6,377 nt of DNA from assembly GCA_946610835.1 (NCBI GenBank), contig CAMOCU010000062.1, forward strand, positions 1 through 6,377, written 5' to 3'. The notes beneath the pieces are model-generated. The model did no database searches. It was not told where the DNA came from and saw only the letters and a program-made list of their open reading frames with translations. The DNA comes from an uncultured Clostridia bacterium. Lineage in GTDB: Bacteria > Bacillota > Clostridia > Oscillospirales > Acutalibacteraceae. The stretch's first letter is position 1, and the number at the start of each line of letters is the position of its first letter. Made by a program: the position numbers and the translations under genes. This document shows positions 1 through 6,251 of the stretch, one piece after another.

Positions 1-18
1 GACGAAAAATCTTACTTC

Positions 19-50
19 GCAATCCGTACACCTCAATTGTACGGTATTGC
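19..50 (-). terminator. Inverted repeat after the LRR gene, possible weak operon terminator
   Basis: GCAATCCGTAC (19-29) pairs with GTACGGTATTGC (39-50) over 11 bp with a single bulged base, around a 9-nt loop. On the minus strand it begins 26 nt after the LRR stop codons. The following sequence is GAAGTAAGA and only then TTTTT (9-5), so the U-run is displaced by about 9 nt. It could act as an inefficient or factor-assisted terminator. A binding site for a protein is an alternative reading. Bases 1-75 hold no gene that I can see. Confidence 0.4.
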
Positions 51-75
51 CTTAATTATATTTCAGATTTTTTCA

Positions 76-1947
76 TCAAAAATATTTTGCAAAAAAGATC
101 CGCGCGAGCAGATTGAACCGATACAGAAGCACGGATGCGGACACGGTATGCACGCCGCCGTGGTTGTCGGTCAGCTGGAGCGTCACACGTCCTGCGCCGG
201 CGAAAAGGCCGCGCATGGTGAGCGTGCCGTCCTGAATGCGCATACGGTTGTTTTCGGCTACGCTCCAGCGAACGTCCGTAATCCGCATTCCCTCATTCGC
301 CGTGTAGGCAAAGGCAACCGGATTGCTCTGGTAGGAGCCGAAGAGCGGAATCTTGCGTTTGTATGTGCCGCTGAACGTTTTGCCGTCCGCAGTCAGATGG
401 ATCTGTGTCGCCGCCACCGTAACGGGGAACCGGGTCGAAACGCCGCCGAACTGCACCGGCACCTGCGTTGTTCCTGCCGTGCGCAGAATCTGATCCGGCA
501 CCGTACACGCGCCGGTCACGTCCGTTTTGCGCGTGATGTAAGAAACGCTTTGGTTGGTGTTCTTGTCCAAATAGGTAAATGTATACACCGCCTGAACGCG
601 CAGCCCGGTCGTGTCGATTCTCTGGGCGTTGTCGGCCGTAAAATAGGTTGTGCCGGCGGGACTGTTGACCACTTCGATGCGCTGAAGCGTGTCAGGCAGC
701 ACCGACAGCTGGATGTCCGCTGTCAGCTCTTTGCCGCCGTCGGGTGTGTAGGATACGCGTATGCGCTGCGCTTCTCCGCTTCCGACCGCATCCAGAAGCG
801 CCGTTTTCGGCATGACCGCCTTCGCCGTCACATCCTCCTGCTGCGTGTCGCTGTACACCAGCAGTACCTTCAGCCCGGTATAATCCAAAGTCTGTGCCGT
901 CGGCATCACGGGATATTCCAGACGCATCCGATCCGTCACAAGCCGCAGCTGTACGGGTTCGGGCTTGTTGTCGATCACGCGCACTGCATAGACCGCGGAC
1001 AATCCGGCGTATTGCACCGTCACATTCGCGCTGCCCGGCACATCAAAAACCTGCGACGCCGGGAATACAGCGTCCTTCGTCACATTCAGATCCGGCACAG
1101 CCGTTCCGGCCTGTTCAAAGCGCGCAAAGACACGCACGCCGTCTTTCGGCGGCTGCTGCGGCTGATCGGACGCGGATACGGAAAGCTCCTGATCGCACAC
1201 GGCGTAGATCGAAACCGGTTTGAACGTCTGCGAATCAAAGCCGTTTTCGACCGCCTGCTTTTCAGCGGCGGAGCCGGGATAGCAGTGAACGACCAGACCG
1301 GATGTACCCTCAAACACGCTTTTCGGGATCTCTGTCCGGCTTCCGAACACATACAGATCGCCGCCCTTGCTGAAGCAAAGCTGGAACGCGTTATCTGCCA
1401 CGCCGGTCACTTTTTGGCCGAGACAGACCGTTTTAAGCGACGTGCAGTTGTCAAACAGACGCGCGGGAATCGTCGTCACGCCGTTGCCGATCTGCACGGT
1501 TTCCAGCGCTGCGCAGTCCGCAAAAGCGGAAACGCCGATCGTCGTTACACTGTCGGGAATGACAATACTGCGCAGCGATGTGCATCCGTAAAACGCAGAA
1601 ACGCCGATCTTCGTCAGCCCTTCGCTCAGATGCACCTGCTGCAGCGATGTGCAGATGCTGAACTGCTCGTCCGCCAGTTCGGTAATTGTTTCAGGTATCG
1701 TAATGGAACGAATGCTGCTGTTTTCAGCAAATGCTTCGCTGTCCAGACCAACAACCGTCCGGCCGCCGATCTGCGCGGGAATCACAACCGCTGTGTCCGC
1801 GCCGCCGTACGCCGTGATCACAAGATTTTCCCCGACGCGCCGCACGTCAAAATCGTCCGTGTCCACAGCCAGGCCCTGCAGCATTGTGCCGCACAGCAGC
1901 AGCGAAATCGCCAGCAGTACGCTCCATCCTCTTTGCACAAGTTTCAT
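76..1947 (-). CDS. Secreted BspA-type leucine-rich-repeat protein with bacterial Ig-like domains
   Basis: This 623-residue protein is probably exported and displayed at the cell surface or released; its ligand is unknown. Residues 1-27 look like a signal peptide (KLVQR, then a hydrophobic core, ending GLA before VD). No clear lipobox, LPXTG or S-layer-homology anchor is visible. Residues 73-187 hold five LRR units of exactly 23 residues, of the form F-x-x-C-x-S-L-x-x-I-x-I-P-x-S-V-T-x-I-G-x-x-A, with a degenerate sixth to about 211 and the cap YPGSAAEK common after such repeats. About 331-416 and 420-512 resemble bacterial Ig-like group 3 domains (each has TGL-[KR]-V followed by a VY strand); about 555-607 resembles a group 2 domain (WSV, G-x-L). 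The protein ends in a hydrophobic and basic tail and tandem TGA stops. ATG at 1947 is chosen because AGAAAGG lies 12 nt upstream; a TTG at 1959 would abut that site. It is last in the operon, 37 nt after ykgJ. Family is firm, role unknown. Confidence 0.88.
   Translation of the reverse strand: MKLVQRGWSVLLAISLLLCGTMLQGLAVDTDDFDVRRVGENLVITAYGGADTAVVIPAQIGGRTVVGLDSEAFAENSSIRSITIPETITELADEQFSICTSLQQVHLSEGLTKIGVSAFYGCTSLRSIVIPDSVTTIGVSAFADCAALETVQIGNGVTTIPARLFDNCTSLKTVCLGQKVTGVADNAFQLCFSKGGDLYVFGSRTEIPKSVFEGTSGLVVHCYPGSAAEKQAVENGFDSQTFKPVSIYAVCDQELSVSASDQPQQPPKDGVRVFARFEQAGTAVPDLNVTKDAVFPASQVFDVPGSANVTVQYAGLSAVYAVRVIDNKPEPVQLRLVTDRMRLEYPVMPTAQTLDYTGLKVLLVYSDTQQEDVTAKAVMPKTALLDAVGSGEAQRIRVSYTPDGGKELTADIQLSVLPDTLQRIEVVNSPAGTTYFTADNAQRIDTTGLRVQAVYTFTYLDKNTNQSVSYITRKTDVTGACTVPDQILRTAGTTQVPVQFGGVSTRFPVTVAATQIHLTADGKTFSGTYKRKIPLFGSYQSNPVAFAYTANEGMRITDVRWSVAENNRMRIQDGTLTMRGLFAGAGRVTLQLTDNHGGVHTVSASVLLYRFNLLARIFFAKYF
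1387..1731 (-). repeat. Five tandem 69-bp units encoding 23-residue leucine-rich repeats
   Basis: Five in-frame units lie at 1663-1731, 1594-1662, 1525-1593, 1456-1524 and 1387-1455, each coding 23 residues that start with Phe (F73, F96, F119, F142, F165). Units 2 to 5 carry Cys at the fourth position. Short stretches are near-identical between units, for example gcagcgatgtgca at about 1573 and 1643 and aaacgccgatc at about 1529 and 1600. This fits duplication followed by divergence, and is the kind of repeat that can change copy number by recombination. Confidence 0.85.
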
Positions 1948-1959
1948 ACATTGCACCAA

Positions 1960-1966
1960 CCTTTCT
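1960..1966 (-). promoter_or_regulatory. Ribosome binding site of the LRR gene
   Basis: The minus strand reads AGAAAGG here, 12 nt before the ATG at 1947. The spacing is long but workable. It directly abuts the in-frame TTG at 1959, so it argues against that codon as the start. Confidence 0.5.
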
Positions 1967-1976
1967 CGCTCATACC

Positions 1977-2000
1977 GGAACCCGTCAGGGTTCCTTTTTT
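1977..2000 (+). terminator. Plus-strand intrinsic terminator in the ykgJ-LRR junction
   Basis: A perfect 7-bp stem, GGAACCC (1977-1983) with GGGTTCC (1988-1994), closes a GTCA loop and is followed on the plus strand by six T, an A and six more T. That is the classical rho-independent form, but for plus-strand transcription. On the minus strand, where all genes lie, the A-run precedes the stem and no U-run follows, so it should not stop the operon transcript. The ykgJ stop codon (TGA, 1987-1985) lies across the loop. A likely role is to block antisense transcription entering from the left; it may also shape the mRNA between the two genes. Confidence 0.6.
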
Positions 2001-2488
2001 ATTTTTTGCGCAAAAGAAACGAGTTCTTCAAAAAGAACCGCCGTTTCTTTGAGTATACGTTCATTTTCCGGATCACGCAACAGATAAAGCCCGGCCTTGC
2101 GCACCGCGCGGACAAAACGCGGATCTGCCGGAATCTGCTCGCGCACCATCGGGCAGGACGCCGCGCCGCGCACATCATAAACAACCCGGATTTGTGTGCC
2201 GTCCGGCGTGTCGACCGGCATTGGGAACAACGGATACATCCGGCAGGCCAACGGCCTGTCCTGTCGCCGGCAATGCCCGGTGCAGATCAACAGCGTCCTT
2301 CCATCCGCCTTGCGGACGGTAAAACCGGGATCTGCCGCGTATCGGACTTCTTCGCCGTGAAACAGTTCCATACCGTCGTTGCCGCTGCCTTTGCAGCAGC
2401 ACGCGCCGCACAATTTTCCGCAGTCCTGCGCGCCGAGCGGCGCAGCTTTGCGCAAAGCGCTGTATGCATCGCGGATCGCGTCCGTCAT
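1985..2488 (-). CDS. YkgJ-type cysteine-cluster protein
   Basis: This 167-residue cytoplasmic protein belongs to the YkgJ/UPF0153 family, thought to bind zinc or an Fe-S cluster through conserved cysteines; the biochemical role is not established. The N-terminal cluster is C23-x3-C27-x2-C30-C31-C32, followed by KGSGNDG and an FHGEE stretch typical of clostridial members. A second cluster has C69, C73 and C82 within the family signature RPLACRMYP (78-86), and C112 follows. No signal peptide or membrane segment is seen. The ATG overlaps the tsaD stop by 4 nt (ATGA), and GGAG lies 5 nt upstream (2494-2497), so translation is likely coupled to tsaD. The C-terminus (KIKKEP) is encoded by an A-rich run and one arm of a hairpin, and the stop lies in the hairpin loop. 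Family membership is solid; whether it serves t6A synthesis or only shares the transcript is open. Confidence 0.87.
   Translation of the reverse strand: MTDAIRDAYSALRKAAPLGAQDCGKLCGACCCKGSGNDGMELFHGEEVRYAADPGFTVRKADGRTLLICTGHCRRQDRPLACRMYPLFPMPVDTPDGTQIRVVYDVRGAASCPMVREQIPADPRFVRAVRKAGLYLLRDPENERILKETAVLFEELVSFAQKIKKEP
2013..2050. other. Nested inverted repeat inside the 3' end of ykgJ
   Basis: The outer arms AAAGAAACG (2013-2021) and CGTTTCTTT (2042-2050) pair over 9 bp. The inner arms GTTCTT (2023-2028) and AAGAAC (2033-2038) pair over 6 bp around a 4-nt loop. A small internal loop (1 nt against 3 nt) separates the two stems. The sequence is coding (LFEELVSFAQK region). On the minus strand the second arm is U-rich and runs into TTTTGCGC, so weak attenuation or mRNA 3'-end protection is possible. 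It may also be a by-product of A/T-rich Lys, Glu and Phe codons. Confidence 0.45.
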
Positions 2489-3495
2489 CCGTTCTCCATC
2501 CCCATTGTTGCCCGAGCATTCAGCGCAGTGTCAGCGCGTTTGCCGGACAGAAATTCGTAATAGCCCTGTGCGCCTACCATTGCGGCATTGTCACCACACA
2601 GATGCAGCGCAGGCATATACAGCTGCCAGCCGCGTTCGCGGCACAGTCTGCCGAACTCGCGGCGCAAAACGGAATTTGCGGAAACACCGCCGGCAAGCAC
2701 CAGCCGCGTCTGTGCGAAATCTTCCATTGCGCGGATCGTGTTGTCGGCAAGGCACCGTACCACCGCCGCAATATACGACGCACCGAAATCCGCCAGCGGG
2801 ATCTGCTCGCCTTTTTGCGCGGCATTGTGCAGCAGATTGACCGCCGAAGTTTTTAACCCGGAAAAGCTGAAATCATATGCGCTGCCGGACACCGTCGGCT
2901 TGGGGAAGCGAAACGCTTTCGGGTTGCCGCCGACAGCGGCTTTGTCCAGATGCAACCCGCCGGGATACGGCAGACCGATCGCCCGGGCGGCCTTGTCCAT
3001 ACATTCACCCGCCGCGTCGTCCCGTGTGCGTCCGATCACACGGAACGTCGTGTAATCCTCCACAAGAACGATGTGACTGTGCCCGCCGGACACAACAAGC
3101 GCCAAAAACGGCGGCTGTAACTCCGGATGCGTCAGATAATTGGCGGCAATGTGGCTGCGCAAATGATGCACCGGCGTCAGCGGCAGCCCCGCCGAAAACG
3201 CAAGGCCTTTGGCGTAATTGACGCCCACCAGCAGCGCGCCGATCAGTCCCGGCGCATAGGTCACCGCCACTGCGTCCAAATCAGCATAACCGCAGCCGCT
3301 CTCTGCCAGCGTCTGACGCACCACGCCGGAAATGGCCTCCACATGGCGGCGCGAAGCGATCTCCGGCACAACGCCGCCGTACAGCACATGCTCGGGCACC
3401 TGAGAAGCGACCACGCTGGAAAGAATCTGCCGCCCGTCCCGCACCACTGCCGCCGCGGTATCGTCGCAGGAACTTTCGATTGCAAGTATATTCAT
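2485..3495 (-). CDS. tsaD: tRNA N6-adenosine threonylcarbamoyltransferase TsaD
   Basis: TsaD transfers the threonylcarbamoyl group from threonylcarbamoyl-AMP to A37 of ANN-decoding tRNAs (t6A), working in the cytoplasm with TsaB and TsaE. At 336 residues it is full length. It opens with the ASKHA-fold phosphate loop (MNILAIESSCDDT, 1-13). The metal ligands are all present: H111 and H115 in HHLRSH, and D302 in CGDNAAM. Other family motifs are PEIASRRH (44-51), SGGHS (136-140), DDAAGE with MDKAAR (159-171), GLPYPGG (174-180), FSFSGLKT (209-216) and LAGGVSAN (267-274). The start ATG overlaps the rimI stop by 4 nt, and TGAGGA (3505-3510) is a suitable ribosome binding site. The order rimI-tsaD is a classical pair in Bacillota; tsaB and tsaE are absent here and must be encoded elsewhere. 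No key residue is missing, and the assignment is close to certain. Confidence 0.98.
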   Translation of the reverse strand: MNILAIESSCDDTAAAVVRDGRQILSSVVASQVPEHVLYGGVVPEIASRRHVEAISGVVRQTLAESGCGYADLDAVAVTYAPGLIGALLVGVNYAKGLAFSAGLPLTPVHHLRSHIAANYLTHPELQPPFLALVVSGGHSHIVLVEDYTTFRVIGRTRDDAAGECMDKAARAIGLPYPGGLHLDKAAVGGNPKAFRFPKPTVSGSAYDFSFSGLKTSAVNLLHNAAQKGEQIPLADFGASYIAAVVRCLADNTIRAMEDFAQTRLVLAGGVSANSVLRREFGRLCRERGWQLYMPALHLCGDNAAMVGAQGYYEFLSGKRADTALNARATMGMENG

Positions 3496-3947
3496 ACGGA
3501 ATTATCCTCAAAAAATCTGGTGTAGATCCGGGCGTCCTCCACAGGCTCCCGGTAAAAGGCTTTGCGCTGTCCGACGTCTTTGAATCCGCACTGACGATAC
3601 AGCGCGATAGCCGCTTCGTTGCTCTCGCGCACTTCCAGCGTAATGCTCTCGCATCGCCGCGCCTGCGCGCCCCGCGATGCGCTCTGCAGCAGCGCACGCG
3701 CGATCCCGCGCCGTCTGTACGCCGGAAAAACGGCCACATTCGTGATGTATGCCGTCCCGCAGATCTCTTGCACGCCGATGTAGCCTGCCGGCTGCGTTTC
3801 GTCCAGCGCAACAAGAAAATGCGCGTGCGGATTGTCCAGCTCCTCGCGCAGTCCCTGCGCCGTCCACGGCGTGGAAAAACAAAGGATTTCCAGTTCGGCC
3901 AGCGGCAGGATATGCTGCGCGGCCATGGGTACAATCGTTATTGCCAT
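3492..3947 (-). CDS. rimI: Ribosomal protein-alanine N-acetyltransferase RimI (GNAT)
   Basis: This 151-residue GNAT enzyme uses acetyl-CoA to acetylate N-terminal alpha-amino groups, classically that of ribosomal protein S18, and perhaps others. Residues 70-85 (NVAVFPAYRRRGIARA) carry the acetyl-CoA pyrophosphate loop (RRRGIA). The RimI signature LEVRESN (104-110) is followed by AIALYRQCGF, giving E105 and Y117, which align with the catalytic Glu and Tyr of E. coli RimI. FYREPVEDA (131-139) is the usual C-terminal motif. The ATG at 3947 is chosen because RimI homology begins there; an upstream extension to 4172 runs antisense-like inside the preceding gene and has no homology. The start lies 1 nt after the TAA of the GH127 gene, and no strong Shine-Dalgarno is seen, so translation probably depends on reinitiation. 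The stop overlaps tsaD (ATGA), the standard neighbour of rimI. Confidence 0.95.
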   Translation of the reverse strand: MAITIVPMAAQHILPLAELEILCFSTPWTAQGLREELDNPHAHFLVALDETQPAGYIGVQEICGTAYITNVAVFPAYRRRGIARALLQSASRGAQARRCESITLEVRESNEAAIALYRQCGFKDVGQRKAFYREPVEDARIYTRFFEDNSV

Positions 3948-3948
3948 C

Positions 3949-5784
3949 TTAAAACTTCGGAACCCACACGGCCATATCCGTTTCGCCGCGGTTGGCAAAG
4001 GCATAGTACGGAATAAACCGCAGCTTGGCCGGGCGGTAATCGCCGCTTGCCGGGCGGTAAAGCGGACCGCCGCAGCAGGTACATTCAAACTTGCGCCAGC
4101 CGGAAGCGGTGAGCGTCGGCACGCCGGGGAACACCTCCGCGCTTTCGCACACGGGGTCAAAAATATCCGCACATAAGCCCGCCAGATCGTTGGCGTTGTC
4201 TATGCCTTCCATGCAATACACCACCGGCCCCTTGACCAAAGCGACCTTGCCCATGTCGTCGAGCACACGAGGCGACGCTTCGTAAAAGACGGGCTGCATA
4301 TCCAGAAGCAGCGTGAACACAAACGTATCGGACGGCACGCGAATATACACATATCCTTTTTCCGCCTGCCCCCGGGCGTCGACGCCGTCCAGGTCATACT
4401 TACGGCACCAGCCGGGAATGCGCAGCGCAATGCGTTTGCCCGCAAGGCCCTGCGCCTCGAAACGCACCGTGCCTGTATCGGGGTAATCCGTTTGCTGGGC
4501 AAGTGTTCCGCCGCACACGCGTGCTGTGCTGTGCATGTATTGATGCACATACACCGTATCCTTCGACACAGCGTATGCCATGCCGCCGATTCCGGCCAAA
4601 AAACGGGTCATGTTGGGCGGGCAGCAGGAACAGTCGAACACCTCTGCGCGCTGACTGCGCGGAAAGCGGGCAAATCCCTCTCTGCCGCGCCGCTGCGCAA
4701 GATCCACCGCCAGCGGATTTTCATAAAAGAACGCTTTGCCGTCCAGCGACAACCCGGACAGCACGCCGTTATACATGGCACGCTCCGCCGCATCGGCGTA
4801 CCGCGCGTCCGGATCGGCAAGACTCATGCGGGACGCGAACAGCGCAAGCGAGATTGCCGCACACGTTTCGGCATAGGCCGAAGCATTCGGCAGATCGTAA
4901 TCGCCGCCGAAGCGCTCGCCATCGGCAGACGCACCAACGCCGCCGGTGATGTACATGCGCTTCTGTGTAATGCTTTCAAAGACCGATTCGCATGCCTTTT
5001 GCAGCGCCGCGTCGCCTGTGATGCGCGCGGCGTCCGCCATCGCACAGTACAGGTAACACGCGCGCACAGCGTGACCGGCCGCGATCCGCTGGTCGCGCAC
5101 CGGAATATCCTGAAAATACAACGGATCAAAAATAGTCAGGTTGTCGCGCCGCGGATTTGTCCCGCGCGCGTCCAAAAAATACAAAGACAGGTCAAGATAC
5201 TTTTTTTCGCCGGTGCATTGATACAGACGGATGAGCGCCAGCTCGATCTCTTCATGGCCGGGCGTCAGAAATCCTGCGCTTTTTTCCACCCGGAAAACAC
5301 GGTCGATCAGATCGGCATACCGGCACATCATGTGTAAAAAGCGCGCGCGTCCCGTGGCCTCATAATACGCCACGGCGGCCTCGATCAAATGACCGGCGCA
5401 GTACAATTCGTGGTTTGCGCGGTAGGTAAAGCGGTGTGACGGATCCACCACCGTATAATAAATATTGAAATAGCCGTCTGCATCTTGATTGCGTTCGATG
5501 CAGTCGATCACATCCTCGATATATCCCTGCAGCTTGTCATCCGGATGCTTTTGCAGCACATACGCCGCCGATTCGATCCATTTGGCCACATCGGAATCCC
5601 AAAAGAAATGCGGCTGATGCGGCATGCCGGGTTTCCAATCGCAGCGGAACGCCGCAAAACGGCCTGTTTTTTCAAACTGGCTGCGCACGCTTTCGACCGT
5701 CACATCCCGATTGAGCGCCTGCTTGCGCGCCCAAAATCCGCCGGTAATGTCGACGTTCGTATAGGATACAGGGTTTATTTGCAT
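3949..5784 (-). CDS. Glycoside hydrolase family 127 (beta-L-arabinofuranosidase-like)
   Basis: This 611-residue enzyme belongs to GH127 (formerly DUF1680), whose type member HypBA1 of Bifidobacterium longum releases L-arabinofuranose from beta-linked arabino-oligosaccharides. The opening VSYTNVDITGGFWARKQ is typical. The (alpha/alpha)6 barrel covers roughly residues 10-400, with beta-sandwich domains after it. All functional residues of HypBA1 have counterparts: acid/base E290 (GERFGGDY), zinc ligands E306 and C308 (AYAETCAA), and nucleophile C387 with ligand C388 (CSCCPPN). The E290-E306 spacing of 16 equals that of E322-E338 in HypBA1. There is no signal peptide, so it acts in the cytoplasm on imported oligosaccharides; no transporter is in the window. 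An in-frame start at 5841 would add 19 unrelated residues; ATG 5784 has AGGGAGG upstream. It overlaps the phosphatase gene by 10 nt and ends 1 nt before rimI. GH127 also includes members with other specificities, so the exact sugar is uncertain. Confidence 0.94.
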   Translation of the reverse strand: MQINPVSYTNVDITGGFWARKQALNRDVTVESVRSQFEKTGRFAAFRCDWKPGMPHQPHFFWDSDVAKWIESAAYVLQKHPDDKLQGYIEDVIDCIERNQDADGYFNIYYTVVDPSHRFTYRANHELYCAGHLIEAAVAYYEATGRARFLHMMCRYADLIDRVFRVEKSAGFLTPGHEEIELALIRLYQCTGEKKYLDLSLYFLDARGTNPRRDNLTIFDPLYFQDIPVRDQRIAAGHAVRACYLYCAMADAARITGDAALQKACESVFESITQKRMYITGGVGASADGERFGGDYDLPNASAYAETCAAISLALFASRMSLADPDARYADAAERAMYNGVLSGLSLDGKAFFYENPLAVDLAQRRGREGFARFPRSQRAEVFDCSCCPPNMTRFLAGIGGMAYAVSKDTVYVHQYMHSTARVCGGTLAQQTDYPDTGTVRFEAQGLAGKRIALRIPGWCRKYDLDGVDARGQAEKGYVYIRVPSDTFVFTLLLDMQPVFYEASPRVLDDMGKVALVKGPVVYCMEGIDNANDLAGLCADIFDPVCESAEVFPGVPTLTASGWRKFECTCCGGPLYRPASGDYRPAKLRFIPYYAFANRGETDMAVWVPKF

Positions 5785-6200
5785 GTCCAATCTTCCTCCC
5801 TGAGCAAAAGAATCAGCTTGTCCCGGATCTCGTCCGCACACTTTGCATAAACCGCGTCGTCCCCGCCGAAGGGATCCGGAATGTGCAGCACACGCCGTTT
5901 CTCCGGCGGCACATAATCCGCCAGAGCCGCCGCATGGCTTTCGGTCATGCAGACAAAAAGATCGCCCTGCTCAAGCAGATAACGGCTGACGGAGCGGGAT
6001 CGGTGGCCTGCAATGTCCGCGCCGAGCGCTTTCGCCGCGCGGACAGCTTCGTCCGTTACAGGCATGCCGACACAGCCGCACAGCCCGCAGCTTGTGCACT
6101 CCACGCCCTGTATGCCGCTCTCCCGCAGCAGCATGCGGAAGATGCCTTCTGCCATCGGGCTTCGGCAAGTATTCCCCGTGCAGACAAAAACCACCAGCAT
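5775..6200 (-). CDS. Low-molecular-weight phosphatase, probable protein-arginine phosphatase (YwlE-like)
   Basis: This 141-residue cytoplasmic enzyme belongs to the low-molecular-weight protein tyrosine phosphatase family. The P-loop CTGNTCRS gives nucleophile C7 and R13 (C-x5-R), and D109 in DPFGG is the general acid. Residue T11 matters: tyrosine phosphatases of this family usually have Ile there (CxGNICRS), while B. subtilis YwlE has Thr, which admits phospho-arginine. DPFGG is also shared with YwlE. The predicted substrate is therefore arginine-phosphorylated protein made by an McsB-type kinase; no mcsB or clpC is in the window. Nine cysteines are present, four of them at 35-43, which is unusual for the family. 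ATG 6200 is preferred because GGGAGG ends 11 nt upstream; the GTG at 6212 overlaps that site. It is the first gene of the operon, behind a strong promoter, and its 3' end overlaps the GH127 start by 10 nt. Family is certain, arginine specificity likely. Confidence 0.92.
   Translation of the reverse strand: MLVVFVCTGNTCRSPMAEGIFRMLLRESGIQGVECTSCGLCGCVGMPVTDEAVRAAKALGADIAGHRSRSVSRYLLEQGDLFVCMTESHAAALADYVPPEKRRVLHIPDPFGGDDAVYAKCADEIRDKLILLLREEDWTCK
5795..5801 (-). promoter_or_regulatory. Ribosome binding site of the GH127 gene
   Basis: The minus strand reads AGGGAGG, 10 nt before ATG 5784, inside the end of the phosphatase gene. It fixes the GH127 start at 5784 and excludes the 19-codon in-frame extension to 5841. 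Confidence 0.75.
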
Positions 6201-6211
6201 TCCGCGGCACA

Positions 6212-6217
6212 CCTCCC
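6212..6217 (-). promoter_or_regulatory. Ribosome binding site of the phosphatase gene
   Basis: The minus strand reads GGGAGG, 11 nt before ATG 6200. The alternative GTG start (6212-6210) begins within this motif, so it is unlikely to be used. Confidence 0.7.
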
Positions 6218-6251
6218 GATTCAGCGTTTCCTGATAGAATCAATCTATTTT

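Noticed and set aside
76..110. Frameshift truncating the LRR protein in the T- and A-rich end
   Set aside because: The alternative frames end within a dozen or so codons without gaining a domain, and the tandem TGA stops look like a natural end.
1387..1731. CRISPR-like or satellite repeat array
   Set aside because: The 69-bp periodicity is in frame and explained by 23-residue leucine-rich repeats.
1948..1959. TTG start for the LRR gene at 1959
   Set aside because: The codon directly follows the ribosome binding site, leaving no spacer. ATG 1947 also gives a cleaner signal peptide.
37..2052. 671-codon plus-strand open frame
   Set aside because: It lies antisense to the LRR gene, is very rich in Arg, His and Ala with no recognisable domain, has no start region with a ribosome binding site, and runs through the junction into ykgJ. 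It is a shadow of GC-rich codons on the other strand.
1649..2560. 303-codon plus-strand open frame across the LRR-ykgJ junction
   Set aside because: It is low in family-like motifs, crosses three real minus-strand genes, and would be interrupted by the plus-strand terminator at 1977-2000.
3948..4172. 75-residue N-terminal extension of RimI
   Set aside because: It overlaps the end of the GH127 gene, has no GNAT similarity, and RimI homology starts at MAITIVPM (3947).
4492..5337. 281-codon plus-strand open frame inside the GH127 gene
   Set aside because: It is antisense to a gene with complete catalytic residues; its composition is Arg/His-rich and no domain is recognisable.
5785..5841. 19-residue N-terminal extension of the GH127 protein
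   Set aside because: GH127 similarity starts at MQINPVSY, and a strong ribosome binding site precedes ATG 5784.
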